From contig NZ_FXYX01000011.1 of the NCBI RefSeq assembly GCF_900169265.1, positions 1-64,000 on the forward strand: DNA of 64,000 nucleotides, written 5' to 3'. This DNA comes from Brevibacterium iodinum ATCC 49514. GTDB taxonomy: Bacteria; Actinomycetota; Actinomycetes; Actinomycetales; Brevibacteriaceae. Under the pieces are notes generated by a model. The model did not search any database and was not told the origin of the DNA. It worked only from the letters and a program-made list of their open reading frames with translations. Made by a program: the position numbers and the translations under genes. Positions 7,875 to 16,655 of this stretch are shown one piece after another (position 1 is the first letter of the stretch; the number at the start of each line of letters is the position of its first letter).

Positions 7875-9824
7875 GTGGCCCAAGGGGATTCGCGAGACAG
7901 CCAGGACAACCGCCGCGCAGATGGCGGTCACCGCTCAGATCGCGACAACAATCGCAACCGTCGACCGGACAACCGGGACGGTCGCGGGCCACGCCAGTCC
8001 GACCGCCGAGGCGGCTACCAGGGCAGTCGTCGCAACGACGATGATCGCCGTGGCGGCTTCAACCGCGATCGCCGTGACGGTGATGACCGCCGAGGTGGGT
8101 ACCAAGGTAATCGTCGCAACGACGACGACCGTCGGGGCGGCTACCAGGGCAGTCGTCGCAATGACGATGATCGCCGAGGGTACGGTCAGAACCGCAGCAA
8201 TGACGATGATCGTCGTGGTGGGTTCAACCGTGATCGTCGTGATGACGATCGCCGGGGCGGATTCAATCGAGACCGTCGCGATGACGACCGTCGCGGTGGG
8301 TACCAGGGCAACCGTCGCAACGACGACGATCGCCGAGGCGGCTACGGACAGAACCGCCGCAACGATGATGATCGTCGTGGTGGCTTCAACCGGGATCGCC
8401 GTGATGGTGATGACCGCCGAGGTGGGTACCAAGGTAATCGTCGCAACGACGACGGTCGCCGTGGCGGTTATCAGGGCAACCGCCGGAACGACGACGATCG
8501 CCGTGGTGGGTTCAATCGCGACCGTCGTGATGGAGATGACCGCCATGGCGGCTTCAACCGCGACCGTCGTGATGGTGACGATCGCCGGGGCGGATACGGC
8601 GGAAACCGACGGGACGACAACCGCGGAGGACGCGGCGGCTACGGCCGCAACGACAACGACCGCCGTGCATCCCGCAAGACCGACACCGGCGACTACGCAC
8701 GCGAACAGCGCGCCCGCCGTCCGCGCATTCAGGAACCCGAGATTCCCGAAGGCGTCACCGGTCGTGAACTCGATAAAGAGATCTCGTCACAGCTGCGCTC
8801 CCTCGACAAAGAGAACGCCGACATGGTCGCCAAGCACCTCGTCGCCGCAGGCGGGCTGCTCGACCTCGACCCGGAGCGCGCCCACGAGCACGCCAAGGCC
8901 GCTATGGCCCGCGCCGGTCGTGTCGCCGTCGTCCGCGAAGCACTCGGCATCGCCGCGTACTACGTGGAGAACTACGACGAAGCCGTCCGCGAACTGCGCA
9001 CCCACCGCCGCATCTCCGGCTCGAATGACAATATCGCGCTGATCGCCGACGCCGAACGCGGCCGCGGCAAGCCCGAGAAGGCCATTGAGCTGCTGAAGAA
9101 CGCAGAAGAACTCGACCTCGACAATGACACCCGGACCGAACTCGTCATCGTCGCGGCCGGAGCCAAGTCGGACCTCGACGACATCGCCGGTGCGCGCCGA
9201 CTCATCGAAGCCGAGGACTTCACCCAGAAGCCCGGCGGCGGACTGGTCCGTCTCATGGCCGCCTACGCCGAGGTGCTGCGCATCGACGGCGAAACCGAAC
9301 TCGCCGACAAGTACGAAGAGCTCTCCCGCCGGACCGCCAAGGCGACCGGCACCCTGTTCGGCGACGAAGAGCCCGACCTCAACGCCGGCGTCGAAATCGA
9401 AACTGTCGAAGAAGTCGAGGATGACCCCGAGGCTACCGACACCGAGACCTCTGCGGGCGCCGACGCTGAGTCAGCCGAACGTGAGGCCGCCGATGACGGG
9501 ACAACCGACTCTGAGCCTGCCGACGCTGAAACCGCTGAGACGGTCGAAGCCGCAGAAGGCTCGGCCAGCGAGCCCGAAGCTAAGACACCGCAGACGGAAT
9601 CTGACGTTGCCGACGCTGTCGCCGCTTCCGCGGAGGGAGCAGAAGCTGGGGACGACACCGCCGGCCCAGCCGCAGCACCGAAGTCGAAGACACATGTCTC
9701 GGCGAAGGAACTGAAGTCGGTCAAGGTCACCGACGACGAGATCGAAGCCGAACTCGACGAGATCCTCGCCGACGCAGGCTCCGAGCCCGACACAACAGCA
9801 CCCGAGGCCGACGGAGAGCAGTGA
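7875..9824 (+). CDS. TPR-like protein with Arg/Gly/Asp repeat N-terminus
   Basis: 649 aa, GTG start after AGGGAG. Three parts are visible. Residues about 43-262 are some sixteen imperfect 13-14-residue repeats of two types, DRRGGYQGNRRNDD and DRRGGFNRDRRDGD, highly charged and certainly disordered. Residues about 295-490 are helical and look like degenerate tetratricopeptide repeats (ALGIAAYYVENYDEAVRELR; RGKPEKAIELLKNAEEL; YAEVLRIDGETELADKYEEL). Residues 500-649 are an acidic Ala/Glu/Thr/Ser tail. The TPR core in this position, just before the HAD phosphatase and tlyA, corresponds to Rv1691 of M. tuberculosis (recalled), of unknown function. The RGG-like tract suggests RNA binding or condensate formation, which is inference. 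The downstream gene overlaps by 4 bp. Confidence 0.78.
   Translation: MAQGDSRDSQDNRRADGGHRSDRDNNRNRRPDNRDGRGPRQSDRRGGYQGSRRNDDDRRGGFNRDRRDGDDRRGGYQGNRRNDDDRRGGYQGSRRNDDDRRGYGQNRSNDDDRRGGFNRDRRDDDRRGGFNRDRRDDDRRGGYQGNRRNDDDRRGGYGQNRRNDDDRRGGFNRDRRDGDDRRGGYQGNRRNDDGRRGGYQGNRRNDDDRRGGFNRDRRDGDDRHGGFNRDRRDGDDRRGGYGGNRRDDNRGGRGGYGRNDNDRRASRKTDTGDYAREQRARRPRIQEPEIPEGVTGRELDKEISSQLRSLDKENADMVAKHLVAAGGLLDLDPERAHEHAKAAMARAGRVAVVREALGIAAYYVENYDEAVRELRTHRRISGSNDNIALIADAERGRGKPEKAIELLKNAEELDLDNDTRTELVIVAAGAKSDLDDIAGARRLIEAEDFTQKPGGGLVRLMAAYAEVLRIDGETELADKYEELSRRTAKATGTLFGDEEPDLNAGVEIETVEEVEDDPEATDTETSAGADAESAEREAADDGTTDSEPADAETAETVEAAEGSASEPEAKTPQTESDVADAVAASAEGAEAGDDTAGPAAAPKSKTHVSAKELKSVKVTDDEIEAELDEILADAGSEPDTTAPEADGEQ
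8001..8660. repeat. coding tandem repeats, 39-42 bp units
   Basis: About sixteen imperfect in-frame units encoding the RRGG(Y/F) tract of the overlying gene. Units differ by whole codons, so copy number can change without a frameshift. Long low-complexity open frames on the other strand and in another + frame here are by-products of the periodicity. Confidence 0.85.
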
Positions 9825-10798
9825 CACTGACCGCCGAACAGCACAACTCAGCAGATGGGCGCCTGCCCGAATCAACGGGCACGCCCATCGACTGTGTCCT
9901 GTTCGACCTCGACGGAGTCGTCTACCACGGCACCCACGCCGTCGATGGCGCCGTCGACGGCATCAACTGGCTCCACTCCCAGTCGATCCCGGTCAACTAC
10001 GTCACGAACAACGCCACTCGCACGGCCGCAGCCACCGCCGAGAAGATCACCGGAATGGGCGTCAACGCCTCCGCGGACGAAGTGACCACCTCGGCGCAGG
10101 TGCTCGCCGAACGCTTAGCCGAACGATTCGGGCCGGGCGCCCACGTCCACCTCCTCGGCACGACCGGACTGCGGGTCGCACTCGAAGAGGCGGGCCTCGA
10201 GATCACCGACTCACTCGACGCGTCACCCGTCGCCGTCGCTCAGGGACTCGACCCGGAGATCGACTACGCGAAGATCGTGCGCACCTGCGAAATCATCCGC
10301 TCGGGCGCCGAATGGTGGGCGAGCAACCCCGACTTCTCCCTCCTCACAGAAACCGGGAAAGTCCCCGGCAACGGTGCCTTCGTCGACCTCATCGCCCGAC
10401 TCACCGACGCCACCCCCGTCATCGTCGGCAAACCTGCACCGCACATGATGGACTTCACAGCCGGACGCCTCGGCGCGCACCGGCCCCTCATGGTCGGCGA
10501 CCGCCTCAACACCGATATCGAAGGCGGCTGTGCCGCCGGCATTGACACCGCCCTCGTTCTCACCGGAATCCATGACATCCACGATGCCCTGCGTGCTGGC
10601 CCGGAGCGTCGACCGGCGTTCATCCTGCCGAATCTGCGCGGACTCGAAGCGCTCATCACCGGTACCGACCGCGGCGAGTCCGCCCGGATCGAAGCCGAAC
10701 TCCGCCGAGCCTGGGCAGCCATCGATGCGGGGGAGACCGACGCCGAGACGGTCCTGGCCGAAGGACACCTGCCCCACCGGACCGGAGGGGACGAGTGA
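9821..10798 (+). CDS. HAD-IIA family phosphatase (NagD-like)
   Basis: 325 aa, GTG start overlapping the previous stop (GTGA). HAD motif I is FDLDGVVY (about 28-35, with the nucleophilic and acid/base Asp pair), motif II is the Asn/Thr stretch YVTNNAT, motif III is the Lys in VIVGKPAPH, and motif IV is MVGDRLNTDIEGG. The cap arrangement and length fit the NagD / 4-nitrophenylphosphatase / phosphoglycolate phosphatase branch. The physiological substrate is unknown. Equivalent to Rv1692, for which a glycerol-3-phosphate phosphatase role has been reported (recalled), so phospholipid or glycerol-phosphate recycling is possible. Confidence 0.85.
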   Translation: MTLTAEQHNSADGRLPESTGTPIDCVLFDLDGVVYHGTHAVDGAVDGINWLHSQSIPVNYVTNNATRTAAATAEKITGMGVNASADEVTTSAQVLAERLAERFGPGAHVHLLGTTGLRVALEEAGLEITDSLDASPVAVAQGLDPEIDYAKIVRTCEIIRSGAEWWASNPDFSLLTETGKVPGNGAFVDLIARLTDATPVIVGKPAPHMMDFTAGRLGAHRPLMVGDRLNTDIEGGCAAGIDTALVLTGIHDIHDALRAGPERRPAFILPNLRGLEALITGTDRGESARIEAELRRAWAAIDAGETDAETVLAEGHLPHRTGGDE

Positions 10799-10977
10799 GC
10801 GAGACCCCGACCCCCGGCCCTGCTTCTGCCCCGACACCCGCCTCGGTGAGCGGGGACGTTCCGATCGAGACCTGGCGGTCCAGCCTCGACGAGGCCAAAG
10901 AAGCACCGGCGGCCGAACGGCACGAACTTCTCAACTCCTTGCTGGGCGACCTCGACGCGCAGGTGGGCTCCTTGTGA
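10795..10977 (+). CDS. small conserved protein between HAD phosphatase and tlyA
   Basis: 60 aa, GTG start overlapping the previous stop by 4 bp and overlapping the tlyA start by 4 bp at its end. The N-terminal third is Pro/Ala/Thr-rich. The C-terminal half is an acidic amphipathic helix (TWRSSLDEAKEAPAAERHEL then LLNSLLGDLDAQVGSL). The double overlap and the existence of a similarly tiny gene at this place in mycobacteria (Rv1693, recalled) argue that it is real. Function unknown. Confidence 0.62.
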   Translation: MSETPTPGPASAPTPASVSGDVPIETWRSSLDEAKEAPAAERHELLNSLLGDLDAQVGSL

Positions 10978-11780
10978 GCAGACTCGACCGGGCACTCGTC
11001 GACCGCGGACTGCTGAACTCCCGCTCTCGCGCCGCCCGCGAAATCGCCGCCGGTCGCGTCAGCGTCAACGGCCGCACCGCGACCAAGGCCTCCCAAGATG
11101 TGCGAGACACCGACGACGTCTCCGTGACCGAACCCGACCCCTGGGTCGCCCGCAGCGCCCACAAACTCCTCGGCGCGCTCGAGGCTTTCGACCTCACCGA
11201 CCGACTTAATGATCTGACGGCCCTCGATGCAGGCGCCTCCACCGGAGGCTTCACCCAAGTCCTCCTCCATCACGGGGTCGCACACGTCTGGGCCGTCGAC
11301 GTCGGCCACGATCAACTCGCGGCCATCCTCCGCGACGACCCGCGCGTCCACGTCCGCGAAGGACTCAACCTCCGCGAACTGACCGACTCCGACGTGCCGA
11401 CCGTCGACCTCGTCGTCGCCGACGTCTCCTTCATCTCCCTGCGCCTGCTCATCGGACCGCTGCTGGCCGCGACCGCCGCGACGGGGGAACTCCTCCTCAT
11501 GGTCAAACCCCAATTCGAACTGGCACGAGCATCGCTGGACAAACACGGCGTCGTCACCAGCAGGGAGAAACGCCGCCGCGCCATCGACTCCGTCCTCGAC
11601 GCCGTGAGAGAACGCGCCGGACGCGTCGTCGACATCACACCCTCACCGCTGCCGGGCCCCAGCGGGAATCGGGAGTACTTCCTGCGTGTTCGGCCAGGCC
11701 GAACACATGACCAGTCCGATAGGCTCGACCAAGCAGACATCCCCGCCCACCTGGACGAAATGATGAGAGGAGAGTCGTGA
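10974..11780 (+). CDS. tlyA: TlyA-family rRNA 2'-O-methyltransferase
   Basis: 268 aa, start GTG at 10974 overlapping the upstream stop. The N-terminal S4 RNA-binding domain covers about 1-60 (SRLDRALVDRGLLNSRSRAA ... AGRVSVNG). The FtsJ-like methyltransferase domain follows, with SAM motif I ALDAGASTGGFTQVLL, then VWAVDVGHDQLA and the VADVSFISL strand. TlyA methylates ribose in 16S and 23S rRNA in actinobacteria, and its loss gives capreomycin resistance. It was formerly called haemolysin A. Length and domain order are normal. Confidence 0.92.
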   Translation: MSRLDRALVDRGLLNSRSRAAREIAAGRVSVNGRTATKASQDVRDTDDVSVTEPDPWVARSAHKLLGALEAFDLTDRLNDLTALDAGASTGGFTQVLLHHGVAHVWAVDVGHDQLAAILRDDPRVHVREGLNLRELTDSDVPTVDLVVADVSFISLRLLIGPLLAATAATGELLLMVKPQFELARASLDKHGVVTSREKRRRAIDSVLDAVRERAGRVVDITPSPLPGPSGNREYFLRVRPGRTHDQSDRLDQADIPAHLDEMMRGES

Positions 11781-12718
11781 CCAGACACATCATGGTGCTG
11801 CTGCACCCCCAACGTGATGAGTCGGCCGTGGCCGCCGTCAGCGTGTTCAAGGCCCTCCTCGACGACGGAGTCACCCCCGTTGTCCTCTCCGACGAGATCG
11901 TCGGCATCCGCGCCCGCCAGGCCGAAGCCGTCGACGACGAACCCATCCTCAACCACTGCGTCATCATCGACCCCTCCGAACTCGGTGAGTGGAAGAACGC
12001 CTGCGAACTCGTCATCGTCCTCGGCGGCGACGGCACGATCCTGCGCGCCGCCGAACGCTTTCACGGGTCCGGTGCCCCGCTCATGGGCATCAACTTGGGC
12101 CATGTCGGCTTCCTCGCCGAAAGCGAGAAGGAAGACCTCGCCGAGGCGGTCCACCGCGCCTCCCAACGTGACTATTCCGTCGAGGAGCGGCTCGCGCTCG
12201 ACGTGTCCGTGTGGCACGAAGGCGAGAACATCTTCAACGCCTGGGCGCTCAACGAGGCGACCATCGAGAAGACCTCGAAATCCCGGATGATCGACGTCGT
12301 CCTCGGCGTCGACGCCCGCCCCGTGTCCTCCTTCGGCTGCGACGGCGTCATCCTCGCCACCCCCACCGGCTCGACCGCGTACTCGTTCTCCGCCGGCGGC
12401 CCCATCGTCTGGCCCGAAGTCGAAGCACTCATCCTCGTCCCGATCTCCGCCCACGCCCTGTTCTCCAAACCGCTCGTCGTCAACCCGACCTCCCGCCTCG
12501 GCGTGGAGATCTCCCAGATGAACCCCGAATTCTCCGCAGTGCTGTGGTGCGACGGCCGCCGCGCCCTCGAACTGCCGTCCGGGGCCCGCGTGGAAGCCAC
12601 CCGCTCGAAATCACCGATCCGCCTCGCCCGCCTCCACACCGGCCCCTTCACCGACCGACTCGTCGCGAAGTTCCGCCTGCCCGTCTCCGGCTGGCGAGGA
12701 CCGATCAGGGAGGCCTGA
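11777..12718 (+). CDS. nadK: NAD kinase
   Basis: 313 aa, GTG start with 4-bp overlap (gtga) with tlyA. Phosphorylates NAD+ to NADP+ using ATP or polyphosphate. The catalytic GGDGT motif lies in VLGGDGTILRAAERF, followed by GINLGHVGFLAE. The second conserved zone is LATPTGSTAYSFSAGGPIV. Length fits actinobacterial NadK. The gene continues directly into recN with no spacer. Confidence 0.95.
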   Translation: MTRHIMVLLHPQRDESAVAAVSVFKALLDDGVTPVVLSDEIVGIRARQAEAVDDEPILNHCVIIDPSELGEWKNACELVIVLGGDGTILRAAERFHGSGAPLMGINLGHVGFLAESEKEDLAEAVHRASQRDYSVEERLALDVSVWHEGENIFNAWALNEATIEKTSKSRMIDVVLGVDARPVSSFGCDGVILATPTGSTAYSFSAGGPIVWPEVEALILVPISAHALFSKPLVVNPTSRLGVEISQMNPEFSAVLWCDGRRALELPSGARVEATRSKSPIRLARLHTGPFTDRLVAKFRLPVSGWRGPIREA

Positions 12719-14422
12719 ATGATCTCCGAACTGCGCATCTCCCACCTCGGCGTCATCGCCGAGGCCGCCGTCGAACTCGACACCGGCTTCACCGTCGTCA
12801 CCGGTGAGACCGGTGCGGGAAAGACCATGTTCGTCTCCGCCCTGTCCCTGCTCATGGGCCGCAAGGTGGGCTCCGGAGTCGTGCGCAAAGGCGCAGAGAA
12901 GGCCGAAGTCGAAGGCATCTTCACCGATGTGGCCGAACCCGTGCGCGAACGCATCGAAGAGGCCGGCGGCAGCGCCGACGACGAAGCGATCATCTCCCGC
13001 ACCGTGGCGCTCAAGGGCCGCGCTCGGGCTACCGCCGGCGGTCGCACCGTGCCGATCTCCGTGCTCACCGACATCTCCTCCGACCTCATCACCCTCCACG
13101 GCCAATCCGAACAGCTGCGCCTCAAAGGCGCCGCCCAACAGCGTCACCTCCTCGACGCCGCCGGTGGCACTGCTCTCGCCGAGGTGGCCGACCGCTACCG
13201 TGTCGCCTTCGAGAACTGGCGCGAGACGGAAGCCCGCGTCACTCGCATCAAAGACTCAACCGCCGCCCGCCGCGAACGCATCCTGTGGCTGCGCGGCTGC
13301 CTGGAGGCCATCGACAAGGTCCGTCCCGAACCCGGTGAGGACGAGACCCTGGCCGCGCAGGCGGCGAAGCTCGGGTCCGCCGCCGAGATCACTCGTGCCG
13401 TCGGCGCCGCCCATGATCTGCTGCTCGGTTCTGAGATCGACGATGCCGGGGCGGCCGTCGACCTCGTCCACCAAGCCATCAGCACGATCGCCGATGTCGA
13501 AGGCTCCGACAGGGAACTCGTCGCCATCCGCGAAGCCCTCGGCGACGCCGTGCTGCGCCTCTCCGACTCCGCCGCGGAACTGTCCTCCTACCTCTCCGGT
13601 TTCGACGAACTCGGCGAAACATCGCTGGAAGAGACCGAAGCACGCCGCGCGGAACTCGGCACCTTGGCCCCCTACGGCCAAGACGTCGCCGAAGTCCTCG
13701 ACTTCGAAACCCGCTCGGCCGCGGAACTCGCCGAACTCGAAGCCGAGGACCGCGACCTCGACGGACTCGACGCCGAACTCGACTCAGCTCGCGAGACCAT
13801 GGAGGCGGCCGCCTCGGCACTCACCGAGATCCGCAAGGCCACCGCGGACGAATTCTCCGCAGCGGTCAGCGAAGAGCTCACCGCCCTGTCGATGCCGAAA
13901 GCCACGGTCGCCTTCGAGATCTCCGAACGCGAACCCACCACCCACGGAGCCGACGAGGTCCGACTGACCTTCGCCGCCCACGAATCCTCCATCCCCGACG
14001 ACATCGCGAAGATCGCCAGCGGCGGTGAGCTCTCCCGCGTCATGCTCGCCATCGAAGTCGTCCGAGCCGCCAGCGAATCCATCCCCACCTACGTCTTCGA
14101 CGAAGTCGACGCCGGAGTCGGCGGCAAAGCGGCCGTGGAGATCGGCCGTCGGCTGGCCAAACTCGCCCAGGGCGCCCAGGTCATCGTCGTCACCCACCTG
14201 CCGCAGGTCGCCGCCTGGGCCGACACCCATGTGACCATCGTCAAGGACGACGACGCCGAGACCGTGCGCTCGGGAGTGCAGGAGCTGACCGACAAAGAAC
14301 GCGTCGTCGAACTCTCACGCATGTTGGCGGGCATGGACGACTCCGCCTCGGCGAAGGCCCATGCAGCCGAACTGCTCGACAACGCTCGGCAGGTCAAGGA
14401 GGCCGGCGTTGGCAGCAGATGA
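12719..14422 (+). CDS. recN: DNA repair protein RecN
   Basis: 567 aa SMC-like ATPase acting in double-strand-break repair. Walker A is GETGAGKT at residues 29-36. The middle is long and coiled, with acidic Ala/Glu-rich helices. The C-terminal part has the ABC signature region (IASGGELSRVMLAIE) and Walker B (YVFDEVDAGVGGKAAVEIG), then VIVVTHLPQVAAWAD. ATG at 12719 follows the nadK stop immediately, so translation is probably coupled. Confidence 0.95.
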   Translation: MISELRISHLGVIAEAAVELDTGFTVVTGETGAGKTMFVSALSLLMGRKVGSGVVRKGAEKAEVEGIFTDVAEPVRERIEEAGGSADDEAIISRTVALKGRARATAGGRTVPISVLTDISSDLITLHGQSEQLRLKGAAQQRHLLDAAGGTALAEVADRYRVAFENWRETEARVTRIKDSTAARRERILWLRGCLEAIDKVRPEPGEDETLAAQAAKLGSAAEITRAVGAAHDLLLGSEIDDAGAAVDLVHQAISTIADVEGSDRELVAIREALGDAVLRLSDSAAELSSYLSGFDELGETSLEETEARRAELGTLAPYGQDVAEVLDFETRSAAELAELEAEDRDLDGLDAELDSARETMEAAASALTEIRKATADEFSAAVSEELTALSMPKATVAFEISEREPTTHGADEVRLTFAAHESSIPDDIAKIASGGELSRVMLAIEVVRAASESIPTYVFDEVDAGVGGKAAVEIGRRLAKLAQGAQVIVVTHLPQVAAWADTHVTIVKDDDAETVRSGVQELTDKERVVELSRMLAGMDDSASAKAHAAELLDNARQVKEAGVGSR

Positions 14423-14437
14423 GAGAATGGGCGGACC

Positions 14438-15670
14438 ATGAAAGTGCGCAGACAGAACCTCACCGCACCGACCCGGTTCGGCCCCGCCCCTGCCCGCTTG
14501 GATCGACGCACGAAGAATCTGACGAAACGCCTCCAAGCAGGCGACATCGCCATCATCAAGCACTCCGATATCGACCGCATCTCCGCCGAAGCCCTCGTCG
14601 CCTGCCGGCCGGCCGCGGTGATCAACGCCGACAAGTCGATCTCCGGCCGCTACCCGAACCTCGGCCCGAGCATCATCGTCGACGCCGGCATCCCCCTCAT
14701 CGACGCCGCCGGAGCCGAGATCTTCGATGCGGTCGACGAGAACGCCGCGATCTCCATCGAGGGCGCCACTGTGTACGCAGGCGCTGACGAAGTGGCCACA
14801 GGAGTCCGGCAGACGGCCGAGACGATCTCCGAGGACATGCACGCCGCCGAGGCCGGAATGAACTCTGTGCTCGTGGACTTCATCGACAACACGATCGAAT
14901 ACATCCGCAAGGACTCCGATCTGCTCTCGGCCGAGCTCGTCGTGCCGGAGGTGAAGACGAAGTTCACCGACCGGCATGTGCTCATCGTCGTCCGCGGGTA
15001 CCACTACAAGGAGGACCTGGCGATGCTGGCCTCCTATATCCGCGAATACCGTCCGCTGCTCATCGGCGTCGACGGCGGAGCCGATGCCATCATCGAAGCC
15101 GGCTACCGACCGGACATGATCGTCGGGGACATGGACTCCGTGTCCGATACAGCTCTGACCTCGGGGGCCGAGATCGTCGTCCACGCCTACCGCGACGGCA
15201 CCGCCCCGGGCACCGAACGGGTCGAAGCCCTCGGAGTCGAATGCGTGGCCTTCCCGGCCTCGGGCACGAGCGAAGACATCGCCATGCTGCTCGCCGATGA
15301 CAAGGGTGCCGAACTCATCGTCGCCGTGGGCACCCACGACACCGTGATGGAATTCCTCGACAAGGGCCGCAAGGGCATGGCCTCGACCTTCATCACCCGA
15401 CTGCGCGTGGGTTCGAAGCTCATCGACGCCAAGGGCGTGTCCCTGCTCTACCGGCAGCGCATCTCCAGCCTGCAGCTGGCCGTGCTCATCATCGCAGGAC
15501 TCGTCGCCCTCGGTGTGGCGATGACCGCGACCTCGGCCGGACAGACCTTCCTCGGGCTCATCGGCGCCCAACTCGACGGCCTCTTCGGCTGGATCGGCTC
15601 CCTCTTCGGCGGCGACCCCGCAGCATCGACCGACTCCGCCGGCCTCATCCAAGGACTGACCAGTGATTGA
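14438..15670 (+). CDS. steA: SteA-like septum protein with thiamine-pyrophosphokinase-like domain
   Basis: 410 aa. The N-terminal half is soluble. A thiamine-pyrophosphokinase-like fold is visible in the centre (LLIGVDGGADAIIEAGYRPD then VGDMDS at 230-234). One transmembrane helix lies near 343-365 (LQLAVLIIAGLVALGVAM), followed by a short C-terminus. In Corynebacterium glutamicum SteA pairs with membrane partner SteB at the septum and affects cell separation (recalled). steB follows here with an 8-bp overlap. The upstream gap contains GAGAAT at 14423-14428, which could be a -10 element. The catalytic role of the TPK-like fold is not established. Confidence 0.85.
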   Translation: MKVRRQNLTAPTRFGPAPARLDRRTKNLTKRLQAGDIAIIKHSDIDRISAEALVACRPAAVINADKSISGRYPNLGPSIIVDAGIPLIDAAGAEIFDAVDENAAISIEGATVYAGADEVATGVRQTAETISEDMHAAEAGMNSVLVDFIDNTIEYIRKDSDLLSAELVVPEVKTKFTDRHVLIVVRGYHYKEDLAMLASYIREYRPLLIGVDGGADAIIEAGYRPDMIVGDMDSVSDTALTSGAEIVVHAYRDGTAPGTERVEALGVECVAFPASGTSEDIAMLLADDKGAELIVAVGTHDTVMEFLDKGRKGMASTFITRLRVGSKLIDAKGVSLLYRQRISSLQLAVLIIAGLVALGVAMTATSAGQTFLGLIGAQLDGLFGWIGSLFGGDPAASTDSAGLIQGLTSD

Positions 15671-16655
15671 TTTCCGCTACCACCTCGTCTCCCTCGTCTC
15701 GGTGTTCCTCGCCCTCGCCGTCGGCATCGTCCTCGGCGCGGGACCGCTGAAGGAACCGATCGGGGAGTCCCTGCAGAGCCAGGTCGACGCCTTGCGCTCG
15801 GACCGCGACAACCTGCGCTCCGACCTCGACGCCGCCAAGGGCAATATCGACAAGCAGAACGAATTCGTCACCGCCGCGGCCCCTGAACTCATCGACGGCA
15901 CCCTCGACGGGCAGGAAGTGAGCATCATCGCCGCCCCCGAGGCGGACTCCGAACAGGTCGAAGAGGTCAGCAACCGGGTCAAGGAAGCCGACGGCACCAT
16001 CGCCGGCGACGTTTCGTTCGTGCCGAACACGCTCAGCCTCGAGGATTCCACCCAGTTCCTCAAGCGGCTGCGCACCGTCGTGCCGCACCTGCCGAAGGAC
16101 GACTCGACCGCGATCCGCTCCGCTCTCGTCATCGCCCTGACCGGGGACGCCTCGATGCTCGAAGACGAAGACGATCAGGCCGATGCGGAGAAGCAGGCGG
16201 CGAAGCTCTACGACGTCTTCGTCGAAGCCGACCGTCTGCGCACCGACACGGACCACAAGACCACCTCGCTGTTCATCGTCATCGACGATGAGAACTCGAC
16301 ACTGGCCGAGGACACCGAACCCAGCCCGAAGGCCCCCGACGACAAGGGAACCCGCACCCTCGTCACCGACTTCATCACCGCGCTCACCGCCGAAGCCACC
16401 TCGGTGGTCGTCGCCGGCGACGCCGGATCGGCACAGAACGGACTCGTCAACGTGCTGCGGACGGAGAAGTCCCGCGCCAGCACCGTCGACGGCCTCGGCC
16501 TCGGCGCCGGTCCCGTCATCACCGTGCGGGCACTGGCCTCCGGCGAAGCCGGAAAGCACGGACATTTCGGATTCGCCGAGGACGCCGAAGGCATCCTGCC
16601 GGGCAAGATCGAAGAGAAGCCGTCCGACGACACTTCGAAGGGAGACGAGAAATGA
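15663..16655 (+). CDS. steB: SteB / MctB-family membrane protein
   Basis: 330 aa, GTG start overlapping steA. The N-terminal MIDFRYHLVSLVSVFLALAV contains one membrane anchor. A coiled region follows at about 40-65 (LRSDRDNLRSDLDAAKGN), then an extracytoplasmic alpha/beta domain. This is the family annotated as copper transporter MctB (Rv1698) in mycobacteria, and as the SteA partner in corynebacteria. Context with steA and envelope genes favours the septal role here. No pore-like multispanning region is seen, so a transporter function seems unlikely from sequence alone. Confidence 0.82.
   Translation: MIDFRYHLVSLVSVFLALAVGIVLGAGPLKEPIGESLQSQVDALRSDRDNLRSDLDAAKGNIDKQNEFVTAAAPELIDGTLDGQEVSIIAAPEADSEQVEEVSNRVKEADGTIAGDVSFVPNTLSLEDSTQFLKRLRTVVPHLPKDDSTAIRSALVIALTGDASMLEDEDDQADAEKQAAKLYDVFVEADRLRTDTDHKTTSLFIVIDDENSTLAEDTEPSPKAPDDKGTRTLVTDFITALTAEATSVVVAGDAGSAQNGLVNVLRTEKSRASTVDGLGLGAGPVITVRALASGEAGKHGHFGFAEDAEGILPGKIEEKPSDDTSKGDEK

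Noticed and set aside
8001..8660. Resemblance of the 39-42-bp repeats to a CRISPR array
   Set aside because: Units are contiguous, in frame, variable in sequence and have no unique spacers; no cas genes nearby.
7921..9042. 373-codon plus-strand frame and a 203-codon minus-strand frame rich in Val/Thr/Ala across the repeat tract
   Set aside because: They follow from the repeat periodicity of the real gene and have no ribosome-binding site or conserved domain.
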